DNA from: UBA4744 sp963723165
GTDB taxonomy: Bacteria > Actinomycetota > Acidimicrobiia > Spongiisociales > UBA4744
Direction: 5' to 3'
Length of the DNA: 64,000 nt
NCBI GenBank assembly: GCA_963723165.1
Contig: CAVRPP010000004.1
Location: 1-64,000, forward strand
Both the position numbers and the translations under genes were made by a program. Below are positions 25,351 through 33,846 of this stretch, piece by piece; the first letter of the stretch is position 1, and every line of letters begins with the position of its first letter. A model generated the notes under the pieces. It was given only the letters and a program-made list of their open reading frames with translations. It was not told where the DNA came from and did no database searches.

Positions 25351-25733
25351 GCGTCAGTCGGAATCAACGCCGTCACGATGACCAGTGCGGCCAGGACCCC
25401 GAGGGCTGCCTTTCGATAAGCGCCGGGGACTCCCGATTTCACTGCCCGGCCGACCAGCGCATGTCCGATCCCCAGTGCCACAAGCATTCCGACTGGATGG
25501 ATCCAGGCCAGGAAGACATTGCGGTCCCAGCCACTACCGGTGATCCACACGAGCAAGCCGATGAGCACCTGGATATCGAGCATCACCAGCGAAAACGTAA
25601 ACGGGCGGGCTGTGCTCTTGTCGAGTGGGGCCGCCCCCAACGGACGACTGAACCCGTAGACCAACGCGGCCACAAGGCCGATCAGAACGAGCCAGCGCCA
25701 GACAGAATGGATGGTGACGAGAGTCTCAGCCAT
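25341..25733 (-). CDS. Hypothetical four-helix membrane protein
   Basis: 130 residues from ATG 25733, with AAAGG ten bases upstream. Hydrophobic stretches: SVWRWLVLIGLVAALVYGFS, FTFSLVMLDIQVLIGLLVWI, FLAWIHPVGMLVALGIGHAL, AYRKAALGVLAALVIVTALI. The pattern, with an early His-Ser/Trp pair and His residues in helix 3 (WIHP and GIGH), resembles small cytochrome b-like or DUF420-like membrane proteins, but I cannot name the family. It is divergent from inositol-phosphate synthase and overlaps the lipoprotein gene downstream. Confidence 0.72.
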   Translation of the reverse strand: MAETLVTIHSVWRWLVLIGLVAALVYGFSRPLGAAPLDKSTARPFTFSLVMLDIQVLIGLLVWITGSGWDRNVFLAWIHPVGMLVALGIGHALVGRAVKSGVPGAYRKAALGVLAALVIVTALIPTDAWF

Positions 25734-25898
25734 TGAGGCAAACCTTTCTTGGTGTACCGGGGATTGTCGAGGCAATCGCTCGACGGGTCAAAAGCAAGTG
25801 GACGTAACTCCGGCTCACGGGCAAGATATCTAGTCCAGCGGTGGCATTCCACCGATCACATCCAGGGACCGATCACCCTCAGGAAAGGTGCACAGCTC

Positions 25899-27008
25899 TT
25901 GAGCGAAATCCGCGTGGCCATCGTCGGAGTGGGCAACTGCGCTAACTCGCTGGTGCAGGGCATTGACTACTACCGGGCTGCGTCTCCTGGCACCTCGATC
26001 CCCGGACTCATGAACGTGGAGATGGGTAAATACCACATCGGCGATCTCCGGGTCGTGACCGCGTTTGATGTTGACGCAACGAAGGTCGGGCTCGACGTTG
26101 CCAAGTCCATGTGGGCCGGCTTGAACAACACCGTCCGCTTCGCCGATGTTGGCGATCTCGGTGTCGAGGTTCTGCGGGGACCGACCCTGGACGGGCTGGG
26201 CTCTTATTACCGGGACTCCGTCGAAGAATCGATGGCCGAGCCGGTCGACGTGGCGGCCGTACTCCGGGAGACCGGCGCCGATGTTCTCGTCAACTACCTG
26301 CCGGTTGGCTCGGAGGCGGCCACCCGGCTCTATGCCGAGGCGGCCTTGGAAGCCGGCGTTGGCTTCGTGAACTGCATACCGGTATTCATCGCGTCGGACC
26401 CGATCTGGGCAGGCAGATTCCGCGCCGCCGGGGTTCCCATTATCGGAGACGACATCAAGTCGCAGGTGGGGGCAACGATCGTGCATCGGGCCCTGGCCCG
26501 CCTTTTCGAGGAACGAGGCGTCGACCTCGAACGGACGATGCAACTCAATGTCGGCGGCAACATGGATTTCAAGAACATGCTGGAACCCGAGCGGCTCGAC
26601 TCGAAGAGAATCTCCAAGACCCGGTCGGTGACCTCTCAGATTCCTCACGACCTCGGAGACGGCAACGTTCACATTGGACCATCTGACTTCGTCTCCTGGT
26701 TGTCCGACCGCAAGTGGGCCTACATACGGCTGGAAGGGCGATCATTTGGTGATGTTCCGCTCAATCTCGAACTGAAACTCGAAGTGTGGGATTCGCCGAA
26801 CTCTGCCGGAGTCGTGATAGACGCCATCCGGACGGTGCAGATTGCCAGGGATCGAGGGACCGGGGGGCCCATCCCGGGACCGTCCGCCTACTTCATGAAA
26901 AGTCCACCCGTGCAATACCTCGACGAGGATGCTCGTGACTTCGTGCTCGAATTCATCGCCGACGGAACCGCAGAAGAGGCCCGCATCGACGACTACCTGG
27001 CGGGTTGA
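25899..27008 (+). CDS. ino1: Inositol-3-phosphate synthase
   Basis: 369 residues from TTG 25899, with AGGAAAGG ten bases upstream. IRVAIVGVGNCANSLVQGID is the NAD-binding loop. DVLVNYLPVGSEAATRLYAE, GDDIKSQVGATIVHRALARL, LNVGGNMDFKNMLEPERLDS and KSRTV-type segments are the actinobacterial MIPS signature. It converts glucose 6-phosphate to 1L-myo-inositol 1-phosphate, the start of phosphatidylinositol and mycothiol-type thiol biosynthesis. The length matches actinobacterial enzymes, shorter than eukaryotic ones. Upstream (25764-25788) an inverted repeat GTCGAG/CTCGAC lies in the leader, and the 3' end enters a shared hairpin with azlD. Confidence 0.95.
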   Translation: MSEIRVAIVGVGNCANSLVQGIDYYRAASPGTSIPGLMNVEMGKYHIGDLRVVTAFDVDATKVGLDVAKSMWAGLNNTVRFADVGDLGVEVLRGPTLDGLGSYYRDSVEESMAEPVDVAAVLRETGADVLVNYLPVGSEAATRLYAEAALEAGVGFVNCIPVFIASDPIWAGRFRAAGVPIIGDDIKSQVGATIVHRALARLFEERGVDLERTMQLNVGGNMDFKNMLEPERLDSKRISKTRSVTSQIPHDLGDGNVHIGPSDFVSWLSDRKWAYIRLEGRSFGDVPLNLELKLEVWDSPNSAGVVIDAIRTVQIARDRGTGGPIPGPSAYFMKSPPVQYLDEDARDFVLEFIADGTAEEARIDDYLAG

Positions 27009-27038
27009 CGGTCCGGCTCCGGGGCCTCCGGGTCAACC
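27003..27038. terminator. Bidirectional hairpin between ino1 and azlD
   Basis: GGTTGAC (27003-27009) is complementary to GTCAACC (27032-27038), with a GC-rich spacer containing further CCGG/GGCC pairings. The ino1 stop (TGA 27006-27008) and the azlD stop (27033-27035 on the other strand) are both built into the arms. No U run follows, so termination strength is uncertain. Confidence 0.45.
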
Positions 27039-27341
27039 AACGACAATCCGGGTCAGCCAGTAGCCGGCGGCACCTATGAGGATGGTCCCCACCAGCGATC
27101 GTCGAGTGGCGATAGCGCCGATCACCCCGCCCGCCGCACCGCCGAGCGCAGGGGTTAGGGCCACAACCCCTTCCGGAGCTGCCAGTCCGTTGGCCGCAAG
27201 CGCTATGAACAAGGCCAGTGGGAAGACCTCGAGAAAACGGCCTATCAGTCCTGCGGGGACCGGACGGCGGCGAGCCAGAAACACCACCCTGCTGGCGAAC
27301 GTAACTGCGGCAACCACGAGAATGAGTATCAAATCACTCAC
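27033..27341 (-). CDS. azlD: AzlD-family branched-chain amino acid transport subunit
   Basis: 102 residues from GTG 27341. The sequence is four hydrophobic helices: LILILVVAAVTFASRVVFLA, VFPLALFIALAANGLAAPEG, VALTPALGGAAGGVIGAIAT and TILIGAAGYWLTRI, with the RVVFL-A-RR loop typical of AzlD. The partner AzlC is immediately upstream and its last 8 bases overlap this gene. Together they export branched-chain amino acids or analogues such as azaleucine. Confidence 0.9.
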   Translation of the reverse strand: MSDLILILVVAAVTFASRVVFLARRRPVPAGLIGRFLEVFPLALFIALAANGLAAPEGVVALTPALGGAAGGVIGAIATRRSLVGTILIGAAGYWLTRIVVG

Positions 27342-28002
27342 GGATCGCCGTCCCGACCAGAGCGGCCACCGTGGCCGCTCCTGTGACCTGCCACGCCTCG
27401 GGGAGCACCAGGGTGGCGAGCAAAGCAGAACCTACCGCCAGGCCGGCCACCAGCCAGTCACGACGGGTGCGAATCAGCGGAGCCGCCAGTCCCATGAACA
27501 GCAACGCGAAGAGGACGTCGATACCGAGTGCGTCCGGGTCGACGGCTCTGCCGACGAAGGCTCCGAACGCGGTCCCAACGACCCAGGCTGAGTACAGCAT
27601 TACGTCGGCCGCGGCTTTGTAAGCCGCTAGATCGGGGACTCCGGTCTGCGAAGCTCGAAGGGTCAGACCGAAGGTTTCGTCGGTGAGTACCCAGGCGAGG
27701 CCCAGCCTGGTTCGCAGCGAACGGTCCCCGACCAGATCCGCCAGCTTTGCCGACATGGGCAAATGGCGCAGGGCCAGACCGGTCGTTGCAACCAGCACCG
27801 GGCCCGGGCCGGCGGCAAGCAGACCTACCAGCGCAAACTGGGCAGCTCCGGACACCACGAGGACAGAGGCCAGAACAGCCAACCACGGGGCCAGTCCGGC
27901 CTGGACTGCAATAACTCCGAAGGCGACCCCGAACAACGCCACAGCTAGGAATACCGGGAACCCGTCCCGCAAGCCGAGCCGGAACGAGGGACTAGCGAAC
28001 AT
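27334..28002 (-). CDS. azlC: AzlC-family branched-chain amino acid permease
   Basis: 222 residues. FRLGLRDGFPVFLAVALFGV, FGVIAVQAGLAPWLAVLASV, VSGAAQFALVGLLAAGPGPV and LRHLPMSAKLADLV are standard AzlC elements (SGAAQFA and LR-x-P signatures), and DETFGLTLR follows. Multiple transmembrane helices span the chain. It forms an exporter with AzlD (8-base overlap). ATG at 28002 starts directly into the conserved region. The ~200 bases upstream, to the Rieske-ThDP gene's stop at 28202, show no gene or clear hairpin. Confidence 0.93.
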   Translation of the reverse strand: MFASPSFRLGLRDGFPVFLAVALFGVAFGVIAVQAGLAPWLAVLASVLVVSGAAQFALVGLLAAGPGPVLVATTGLALRHLPMSAKLADLVGDRSLRTRLGLAWVLTDETFGLTLRASQTGVPDLAAYKAAADVMLYSAWVVGTAFGAFVGRAVDPDALGIDVLFALLFMGLAAPLIRTRRDWLVAGLAVGSALLATLVLPEAWQVTGAATVAALVGTAIRE

Positions 28003-28201
28003 CGGGCGATCCTAGAAGGGTTACCCGGCCGTTTCTCCCATCGGCCCTCGTCTCTGCCCGCGGCGGGATCCACGGACGCGACCCGCAACACGGAAATATG
28101 AACGGCTTCGAACACCGGTCCACACATAGCGCATGACGACCGGCGGCAAGGCCTGCCCGTGCGAGCCCATCATGTTGGAGGTTTCCCCCCGACCGCCTCC
28201 C

Positions 28202-30157
28202 TCAAACGGTGCGGGAGGAAACCACCACTTCGACCAGCGCCGGGCCATCTTCCACAGCGAGCGCTGCGGCGAAGGCACCCTCGAGGTCGTCCGGATCCTC
28301 GACCCGGAATCCTTGCCCGCCACACATGGTGGCGAAATCGGCGAAGTTGGGATTCACCAGATCGGTCTGCCAGACCGGACGAAGCGCACCGATCTGTTCA
28401 CGACTGATCTTCCCCAGTTCATTGTTGTTCAAGAGGATATGGGTTATCGGCATCCGGTACTTCACCGCGGTTGTGAACTCGGCGAGATACTGCCCAAAAC
28501 CTCCGTCGCCGGAGATTGAAACGACTTTGCGCCCCGAATCCCTGACAGCGGCCCATGCGCCGAGTGCGGCCGGGAACGCGAATCCGATGGATCCGAGATA
28601 TCCCGACATCAGCACATCTTGATCGCCGCGGCACTCGAAGTAGTGGCCGAAGGAATAGGTGTTGTTGCCGACATCCACGGAAAGAACGGCATCTTCCGGA
28701 ACCAGTCCGGCCAGGTGCTCGAAGACCGCAGCCGGATGCATCCGGCCCTGCTGATCGCGGGTTGCTGCCCGGATGGCCTTCTCCGCTCGCCATCGTTTCC
28801 ACCGCTCAGCAATATCGGCCCGAATCTCTGGACGCTCTGCCGGGGTAAGGGCCTGCCGAAAGTCGGCCAGAGTGCGGCCGATCTCTCCCCAGAGTGGGAC
28901 ATCGATCGGGCGGAACTTCCCAAGCATCATCCGGTCGAAATCGACCTGGACAGTCGGCACCCATTCGGCAATCCCCGAGTGATTCGAAAAGGAGGCGCCC
29001 AGCACCAGCAGGACATCGGATTTCGTCATCACCGCCGACGCGATAGGAGTTCCGGACCGGCCCACCACCCCGCACGCCAGGGGATGGCCGTCCGGTATCA
29101 GGCCTTTGGCCTTGAAGGTAGTGATGACCGGAGCGTCGATTTGCTCGGCGAGGGCAATCAACTCGCGTCGGAACGGTCGGGCACCGCTGCCGGCGATGAT
29201 CGCCGGACGCTTCGCACTTCGCAGCAAGCCGAGAGCTCGGTCCATCTCTCCCGGCGGAGGAGCAATCTCGGAAACTGCAATACGGCCGTCTCGCGGTTGT
29301 TCGGGAGGCTGCTCCAGCCCGGGCAGGTTCTGGACCTCATCGGGGAAAATCAGATGGGCGACATCACGATTCACGATGGCGTGCTTCAGTGCCAGCGCCA
29401 TCAACTCCGATGCGTTCTCCCGCACGAGGACGGTCTGGCTCCATTCCGCAACGGCGGCGAACGCCTCACTGAGCGGGATCTCCTGGAAGGCTCCCGGGCC
29501 GAGTACCTGGGTTTGCACCTGTCCGGTCAGCGCCAGAATCGGAACTCGATCGACCTTGGCGTCCCACAATCCGGTGAGCAGGTTGGTAGCACCGGGTCCG
29601 GCGATGCCGAAGCAGGCGGCCGGGCGGCCCGTCAATTTGGCGTAACCCGAGGCGGCAAAGGCGGCAGCCCCTTCGTGGCGGATGCCGATGTAGACAAGTC
29701 GGCCGTCCTCCTCGGCCTTGCGGAATGCATCGGCCAGGCCAAGATTCGAGTGACCGACCATACCGAAGACGGAATCAACGCCCCATCCGGTCATGACATC
29801 GACCATCTGGTCCATCAGGGTCGGGTCGTCGGAGGGAATCGGCAACTGCGCGTACAGGCCGTCTGCCCGTTGCTCGACCGGATAGCTTGTCGCGGCGTCG
29901 ACGAAACCGGGGGGCGGTTCGCCGGTGATGGGGTCGTACTCATAGCCATGCCAGGGGCACAGGACGTATCCGTGGTCGATCTCACCATCGCCGAGCGGCC
30001 CACCCTGGTGCGGGCAGTGGTTGTCGAGCACGCCGTATCCGGCCTCGGTTCGGGTGATGCAGAGAGCCCGGCCCGCCACGACGACGGTGGTGACCCGGCC
30101 CACCTCCAATGCGCCCGGATCGATCCTGTGCCAGGCAGCCTGATCGGCGTCGCTCAT
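28202..30157 (-). CDS. Rieske [2Fe-2S] - thiamine diphosphate-dependent enzyme fusion
   Basis: 651 residues. Residues about 8-105 are a Rieske domain with both ligand pairs: NHCPHQGGPLGDG (Cys48, His50) and VLCPWHGYEYD (Cys67, His70). From about 112 on comes a full acetolactate synthase/pyruvate oxidase-type enzyme: GMVGHSNLGLADAF, IRHEGAAAFAASGYAKLTG with the catalytic Glu, GIAGPGATNLLTGLWDAKVD, the middle domain, and the ThDP site SGDGGFGQYLAEFTTAVKY plus LLNNNELGK. It should decarboxylate a 2-oxo acid and pass electrons through an iron-sulfur centre. No linker is deleted and no frameshift is seen, so the fusion looks genuine. Confidence 0.92.
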   Translation of the reverse strand: MSDADQAAWHRIDPGALEVGRVTTVVVAGRALCITRTEAGYGVLDNHCPHQGGPLGDGEIDHGYVLCPWHGYEYDPITGEPPPGFVDAATSYPVEQRADGLYAQLPIPSDDPTLMDQMVDVMTGWGVDSVFGMVGHSNLGLADAFRKAEEDGRLVYIGIRHEGAAAFAASGYAKLTGRPAACFGIAGPGATNLLTGLWDAKVDRVPILALTGQVQTQVLGPGAFQEIPLSEAFAAVAEWSQTVLVRENASELMALALKHAIVNRDVAHLIFPDEVQNLPGLEQPPEQPRDGRIAVSEIAPPPGEMDRALGLLRSAKRPAIIAGSGARPFRRELIALAEQIDAPVITTFKAKGLIPDGHPLACGVVGRSGTPIASAVMTKSDVLLVLGASFSNHSGIAEWVPTVQVDFDRMMLGKFRPIDVPLWGEIGRTLADFRQALTPAERPEIRADIAERWKRWRAEKAIRAATRDQQGRMHPAAVFEHLAGLVPEDAVLSVDVGNNTYSFGHYFECRGDQDVLMSGYLGSIGFAFPAALGAWAAVRDSGRKVVSISGDGGFGQYLAEFTTAVKYRMPITHILLNNNELGKISREQIGALRPVWQTDLVNPNFADFATMCGGQGFRVEDPDDLEGAFAAALAVEDGPALVEVVVSSRTV

Positions 30158-30237
30158 GATCCAGCCTCTCGGTAGCTGCCAAAAACCTAGCGGGGTTGGG
30201 TCGTTGGCCGCCGCAGAGGCGATTCGACGATGGGAAG

Positions 30238-30393
30238 TCAGAGGGCGGCGACCCCTGGTCTCCGCTTGATAAGCCCGCTGAAAGCACTCGCCAACAGAAC
30301 TCCGGCTACGACTCCGACAGTGTTGAGGATGACGTCGTCGACGTCGATCGCCCGTCGGGCCACCGGCCTGCTGGATGATTCATCCGCTCTCAC
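30238..30393 (-). pseudogene. VanZ-like C-terminal remnant
   Basis: A GTG at 30393 opens a 51-codon frame with ARRAIDVDDVILNTVGVVAG, VLLASAFSGLIKRR. The R-x-x-DVDD-x-x-LN-x-x-G motif is the last conserved block of VanZ-like membrane proteins, yet the four N-terminal helices are missing; upstream bases belong to another gene. It is most likely a fragment left after deletion. A short functional peptide cannot be excluded. Confidence 0.55.
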
Positions 30394-31246
30394 AGGTCGG
30401 GACGGGCGGTTCGCTCAGGTCGAGCCATTCGATCGGGTAGTCGGCCAGACGAAGCCCGGCAACCATCGGCTCGTTGCGCAGGGACTCGAGGGATCCGACC
30501 GGAACCTCGGCCTGGACGGCCTCGATGAGCACTCCCGACTCTCGCAGGGCAACCGCTTCCTGCTCCATGACCGCGAAGGCATTCAAAGGCATCTGGCCGC
30601 CGGTCACCGGAGTTGTGCTGTTCTCCATTTCCTCGCGTGATTGGCGGGCTCGCTCGACTCCGTCGAAGTAGGCAAAGCGGCTGGGGGTATCAATAGGCCA
30701 GTCACTGATCCCCGCAAAACAGACGTAGTCGGTCCGCCAGGCAGAAATCAGCACCGCGCTGTGCAGGGCGGCCAGTTGTTCCACTGCGGATAGGTCCAGT
30801 GGGCTGGTGAAGAGGAGGCCCGCCGTGACGGCCCGGTCGGGATGGGCCGCGCTCAACACCGCTATTGCCCGCTCGTCAAGTGCCGGAAGACGCAGGCGCA
30901 CTTCGCTCTCGTACTTCCGCTGCGCGGCAAGCAGGTCGTCCTCCGACCGCTGGGTCGGAATCGTCGTGCCCGGCTCACCCTCCGATACGGATTGATCGCA
31001 CAGCTCCCAGAACCGCTGGGTGTCATCTTCGGTCGCGAATACACAGCTTTCGCGCCCCGGGTTCCAATCGAGGTACACCAGGCCCTCAACACAACGGTCG
31101 GGAGTTTGGGTGGCACACCATGTATCCAGATCAACCAACGGAGCGGACGTCGATGGATTGGTGGGGTCGGCGGCGTTTCCCGTTCCGGAGCCGTCCGGAG
31201 CGCACGCAGTCGCCACCACCATGAGGACAAGGAGGAGCTTCTTCAT
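30380..31246 (-). CDS. Lipoprotein of unknown function
   Basis: 288 residues. MKKLLLVLMVVATACAPDGS has a signal peptide with lipobox ATAC, followed by a Ser/Thr/Pro-rich linker. The mature part has a cysteine-containing segment (DTWCATQTPDRCVEGLVYLD, ESCVFATEDDTQRFWELCDQ) that suggests disulfides, then helical EQLAALHSAVLISAWRTDYV and the C-terminal IEWLDLSEPPVPTCE. No known domain is recognised. It is upstream of nothing obviously related; a two-component system lies about 90 bases further upstream on the same strand and could control it. Confidence 0.8.
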   Translation of the reverse strand: MKKLLLVLMVVATACAPDGSGTGNAADPTNPSTSAPLVDLDTWCATQTPDRCVEGLVYLDWNPGRESCVFATEDDTQRFWELCDQSVSEGEPGTTIPTQRSEDDLLAAQRKYESEVRLRLPALDERAIAVLSAAHPDRAVTAGLLFTSPLDLSAVEQLAALHSAVLISAWRTDYVCFAGISDWPIDTPSRFAYFDGVERARQSREEMENSTTPVTGGQMPLNAFAVMEQEAVALRESGVLIEAVQAEVPVGSLESLRNEPMVAGLRLADYPIEWLDLSEPPVPTCESG

Positions 31247-31335
31247 GCTCGTGAGACGTTTGGACCGGCCATTGGGTTCCGTATTTCGGGAAGGGATCGA
31301 TCATCCGGCATCGGGCAGGATTCTTTCGTTGTCAT

Positions 31336-32517
31336 TCAAGGAATGACCGGCAAACGGAAGGCCACCCGGCCACCCGGACCAGGTTCAATGGCGATCGAAC
31401 CGCCGTGCGCCTCAACCAGACCCTTGGCAATCGCCATTCCCAGGCCGGCTCCACCATGCGTGCGGGTCCGGGCGGCGTCACCCTTAGTGAAGCTCTCAAA
31501 CACGTCGACTTTGTCCGGGAAACCCGGACCCTGGTCGACGATCCTCACGGTCGCAACCGGTCCCCCGTTGCCTACCTCCACTCGCACGCGTGATGCGGCC
31601 GGCGCGTAGCGAATCGCATTGTCGAGGAGGTTTCGGATCACCCTCCCCAACTCCCTTTCACTCGCCAACACTGTGATGTGCTGATCGGTCATGATGTCGA
31701 TCTCTACTCCCCGGCGACGAGCGACCGGCGTCATGGCCTCAACTGCCTCGTCCGCCAGATCGGAGAGATCGACCGGTTCGGAATGCAGCTCCAGCTTGCC
31801 TGCCTCGATCTGAGCCAGGAGAAAGAGATCGTCCACAAGACCAGACAGCAGGTCGAGATCGGCCAGCATCGAGCGCAAATAGCGTTCGGGCTCTTCGGCC
31901 ACGCCATCCTGGAGAGCCTCGATGGTGGCTTTCATCGAAGTAAGCGGCGTGCGGAGGTCGTGCCCGACGGCAGCCAGGAAGGCCCGGCGGGCCGCCTCGA
32001 TCTGGTCCCGTTCTGCGTCCGCACCCCGAAGAGCCTCGATCATGCCGTCCATCGCCACCGCCACGGTCCCAACCTCGTCGGGACGATCGAGGCCGGCCAG
32101 TGCCGACAGATCACCCCTGCCGACGCGCCGGGCGGTTCCTGCCAGCTGCTCGAGGTCCGCAGCCAGAGGACGGGAAATGGTTGCAGCGAGGAGCGCTCCG
32201 AGCACCACCCCGAGGCCCACCGCAACCACCACCAGTCGCAGGTCGTGGGACGACAGGAACATCAACTGAGCGGAGACGGCCACCGCAACGGCCACGACGG
32301 CCACAGCCGCCATGGAGACCAGGAGAACGGTGTGACGCAGCGTACGGAATCTGATGGTCATGCGCGGCAACAGCCAGCTCGCCAGGCCGGTCGCTCCGGC
32401 AATTGACCCGAAGATCACGAGGAGGGCGGCGCGATCGGCTGCCGATGGCTGCATCGTCAGCTCGATGACGGCCAATGCCGCCACCACGACCGCAACGAGC
32501 ACAAGGACGAATCTCAT
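31336..32517 (-). CDS. Two-component sensor histidine kinase
   Basis: 393 residues from ATG 32517, which overlaps the response-regulator stop in an ATGA junction. Four transmembrane helices (3-20, 31-50, 62-85, 93-114) are followed by a HAMP domain (ISRPLAADLEQLAGTARRVG). The phosphoacceptor motif is FLAAVGHDLRTPLTSMKATI with His186. The ATPase domain includes RVIRNLLDNAIRYAPAA (N box), VRIVDQGPGFPDKVDVFESF and GAGLGMAIAKGLVEAHGG (G boxes). There is no large extracellular sensor, so it likely senses something in or near the membrane. It is the partner of the OmpR-type regulator upstream. Confidence 0.95.
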   Translation of the reverse strand: MRFVLVLVAVVVAALAVIELTMQPSAADRAALLVIFGSIAGATGLASWLLPRMTIRFRTLRHTVLLVSMAAVAVVAVAVAVSAQLMFLSSHDLRLVVVAVGLGVVLGALLAATISRPLAADLEQLAGTARRVGRGDLSALAGLDRPDEVGTVAVAMDGMIEALRGADAERDQIEAARRAFLAAVGHDLRTPLTSMKATIEALQDGVAEEPERYLRSMLADLDLLSGLVDDLFLLAQIEAGKLELHSEPVDLSDLADEAVEAMTPVARRRGVEIDIMTDQHITVLASERELGRVIRNLLDNAIRYAPAASRVRVEVGNGGPVATVRIVDQGPGFPDKVDVFESFTKGDAARTRTHGGAGLGMAIAKGLVEAHGGSIAIEPGPGGRVAFRLPVIP

Positions 32518-33212
32518 GATTCGAACCGGTACCCGACGCCCCAGACCGTCAAGAGCCAGCGGGGATCTTGCGGATCGGTCTCGAGCTTGGTCCGCAGGCG
32601 GCGCATGTGCACGGTGACTGTGGCGGGATCCTGCCATTCTGCCGACGAGTCCCACACCTGCTGGAGAAGCTGGCCGCGTGAGAACACCTGGCGGGGATGA
32701 GAGGCCAAAAAGGCGAGCAACTCGAACTCTTTCGGGGTCAAGTCGACCGTTCTGTCGCCGACCTGGACTTCCCGGGTCTTCGGATCGATTGAGAGACCGT
32801 CGAACTCGAGCCGCGAACCTGGTTCTTCGGGATTGGATCGCCGCAACACGGAACGGACCCGGGCGGCCAGTTCCCTGGGAGAGAACGGCTTGACCACGTA
32901 GTCGTCGGCTCCGAGCTCGAGGCCCAGCACCCGGTCGGTCTCATCCGCACGGGCCGTCAGCAGGATCACCGGGACGGCACTCGTTTTCCGGAGTTCCTGC
33001 AGGACGCTGAAGCCGTCCTTCGAGGGCAGCATCACGTCGAGGATCATGAGATCCGGGGGTCGGGTCCGAGCCAACTCGAGGGCCGCCAGCCCATCCCCGG
33101 TTGCGTCGACCCGGAATCCGTCGCGTTCCAGATAGCGGGTGACAACCTCGCGCACCATCGGCTCGTCGTCGACGACGAGCACCCTCCCGCTTGAATGGCC
33201 GGTTGCACTCAT
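32514..33212 (-). CDS. OmpR/PhoB-family response regulator
   Basis: 232 residues from ATG 33212. The receiver domain shows RVLVVDDEPMVREVVTRYLE (acidic pocket), LMILDVMLPSKDGFSVL (phospho-acceptor Asp59), ILLTARADETDRVLGLELGA and DDYVVKPFSPREL (Lys). The C-terminal winged-helix domain contains VDLTPKEFELLAFLASHPRQ and VHMRRLRTKLETDPQDPRWL. It is translated together with the kinase downstream through the four-base overlap. Likely a transcription activator or repressor of membrane or envelope genes; the target cannot be read here. Confidence 0.96.
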   Translation of the reverse strand: MSATGHSSGRVLVVDDEPMVREVVTRYLERDGFRVDATGDGLAALELARTRPPDLMILDVMLPSKDGFSVLQELRKTSAVPVILLTARADETDRVLGLELGADDYVVKPFSPRELAARVRSVLRRSNPEEPGSRLEFDGLSIDPKTREVQVGDRTVDLTPKEFELLAFLASHPRQVFSRGQLLQQVWDSSAEWQDPATVTVHMRRLRTKLETDPQDPRWLLTVWGVGYRFES

Positions 33213-33846
33213 ACTGGTCAGGTTACGAAACCTGGGGGGGAACTCAACAACGAAACACTGTGTTTCGAGTTTGTTCACCATCGTCCCGACGGTGTATTCA
33301 CTTCGAGAGCCTGCTCTCCTGAGGACCCCATCGCCCAACATTGCCCTGTTTGGCTCCAAGTTCACGGGCAAAGCGCACTCCAGGTGGCGACGGGGCGGCA
33401 GGGTCGGAACTATCACGGCAGAGGGGTCTAGCTGCAGAGTTGGGGAAGACCGGACACTCGAATTGGCCGGCGGTTTCAGAAATCCACGCCCGGAACAGGC
33501 GCCCGGGCGATCTCATGGCGCACATCATCGACATGGCCCGGACCGTCACGGGCGACGAATAGCGCGGTGACCGGGGCCATCGAACAACGGTTCAACAGGC
33601 AAAGACCTCTCGAGGAGCAATCCAACGAACGTGGGACGCAGTTCCGTCGTTGATCCTGGCCAAGATGGGGCCCATCTCATCACCGGTTTATACCGGTTCG
33701 GGCTGCCCGAGAATGCTCGCCCCGTGGGGTCAAGCGGGATCCGGGCACCGGTTTCCCAAATGTTCAGGATCAGGAAACATCCTCGCAAGATGCGGGTCGC
33801 ACGCTGGGGACAGGTCGGAAGTACCGACCAAGGAAAGGAAGTCATC
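33213..33846 (+). other. Non-coding stretch of about 630 bases
   Basis: I find no reading frame here with recognisable protein features; open frames are short and lack plausible ribosome binding sites. It should hold the promoter of the response regulator (minus strand) and of the secreted protein at 33847. A perfect inverted repeat, AGATGGG-g-CCCATCT at 33663-33677, may be an operator. AAGGAAAGG at 33833-33841 serves the secreted protein. Confidence 0.5.

Noticed and set aside
28619..30175. 518-codon open frame opposite the Rieske-ThDP gene
   Set aside because: The opposite strand encodes all the catalytic motifs of the fusion enzyme; this translation is low-complexity and motif-free.
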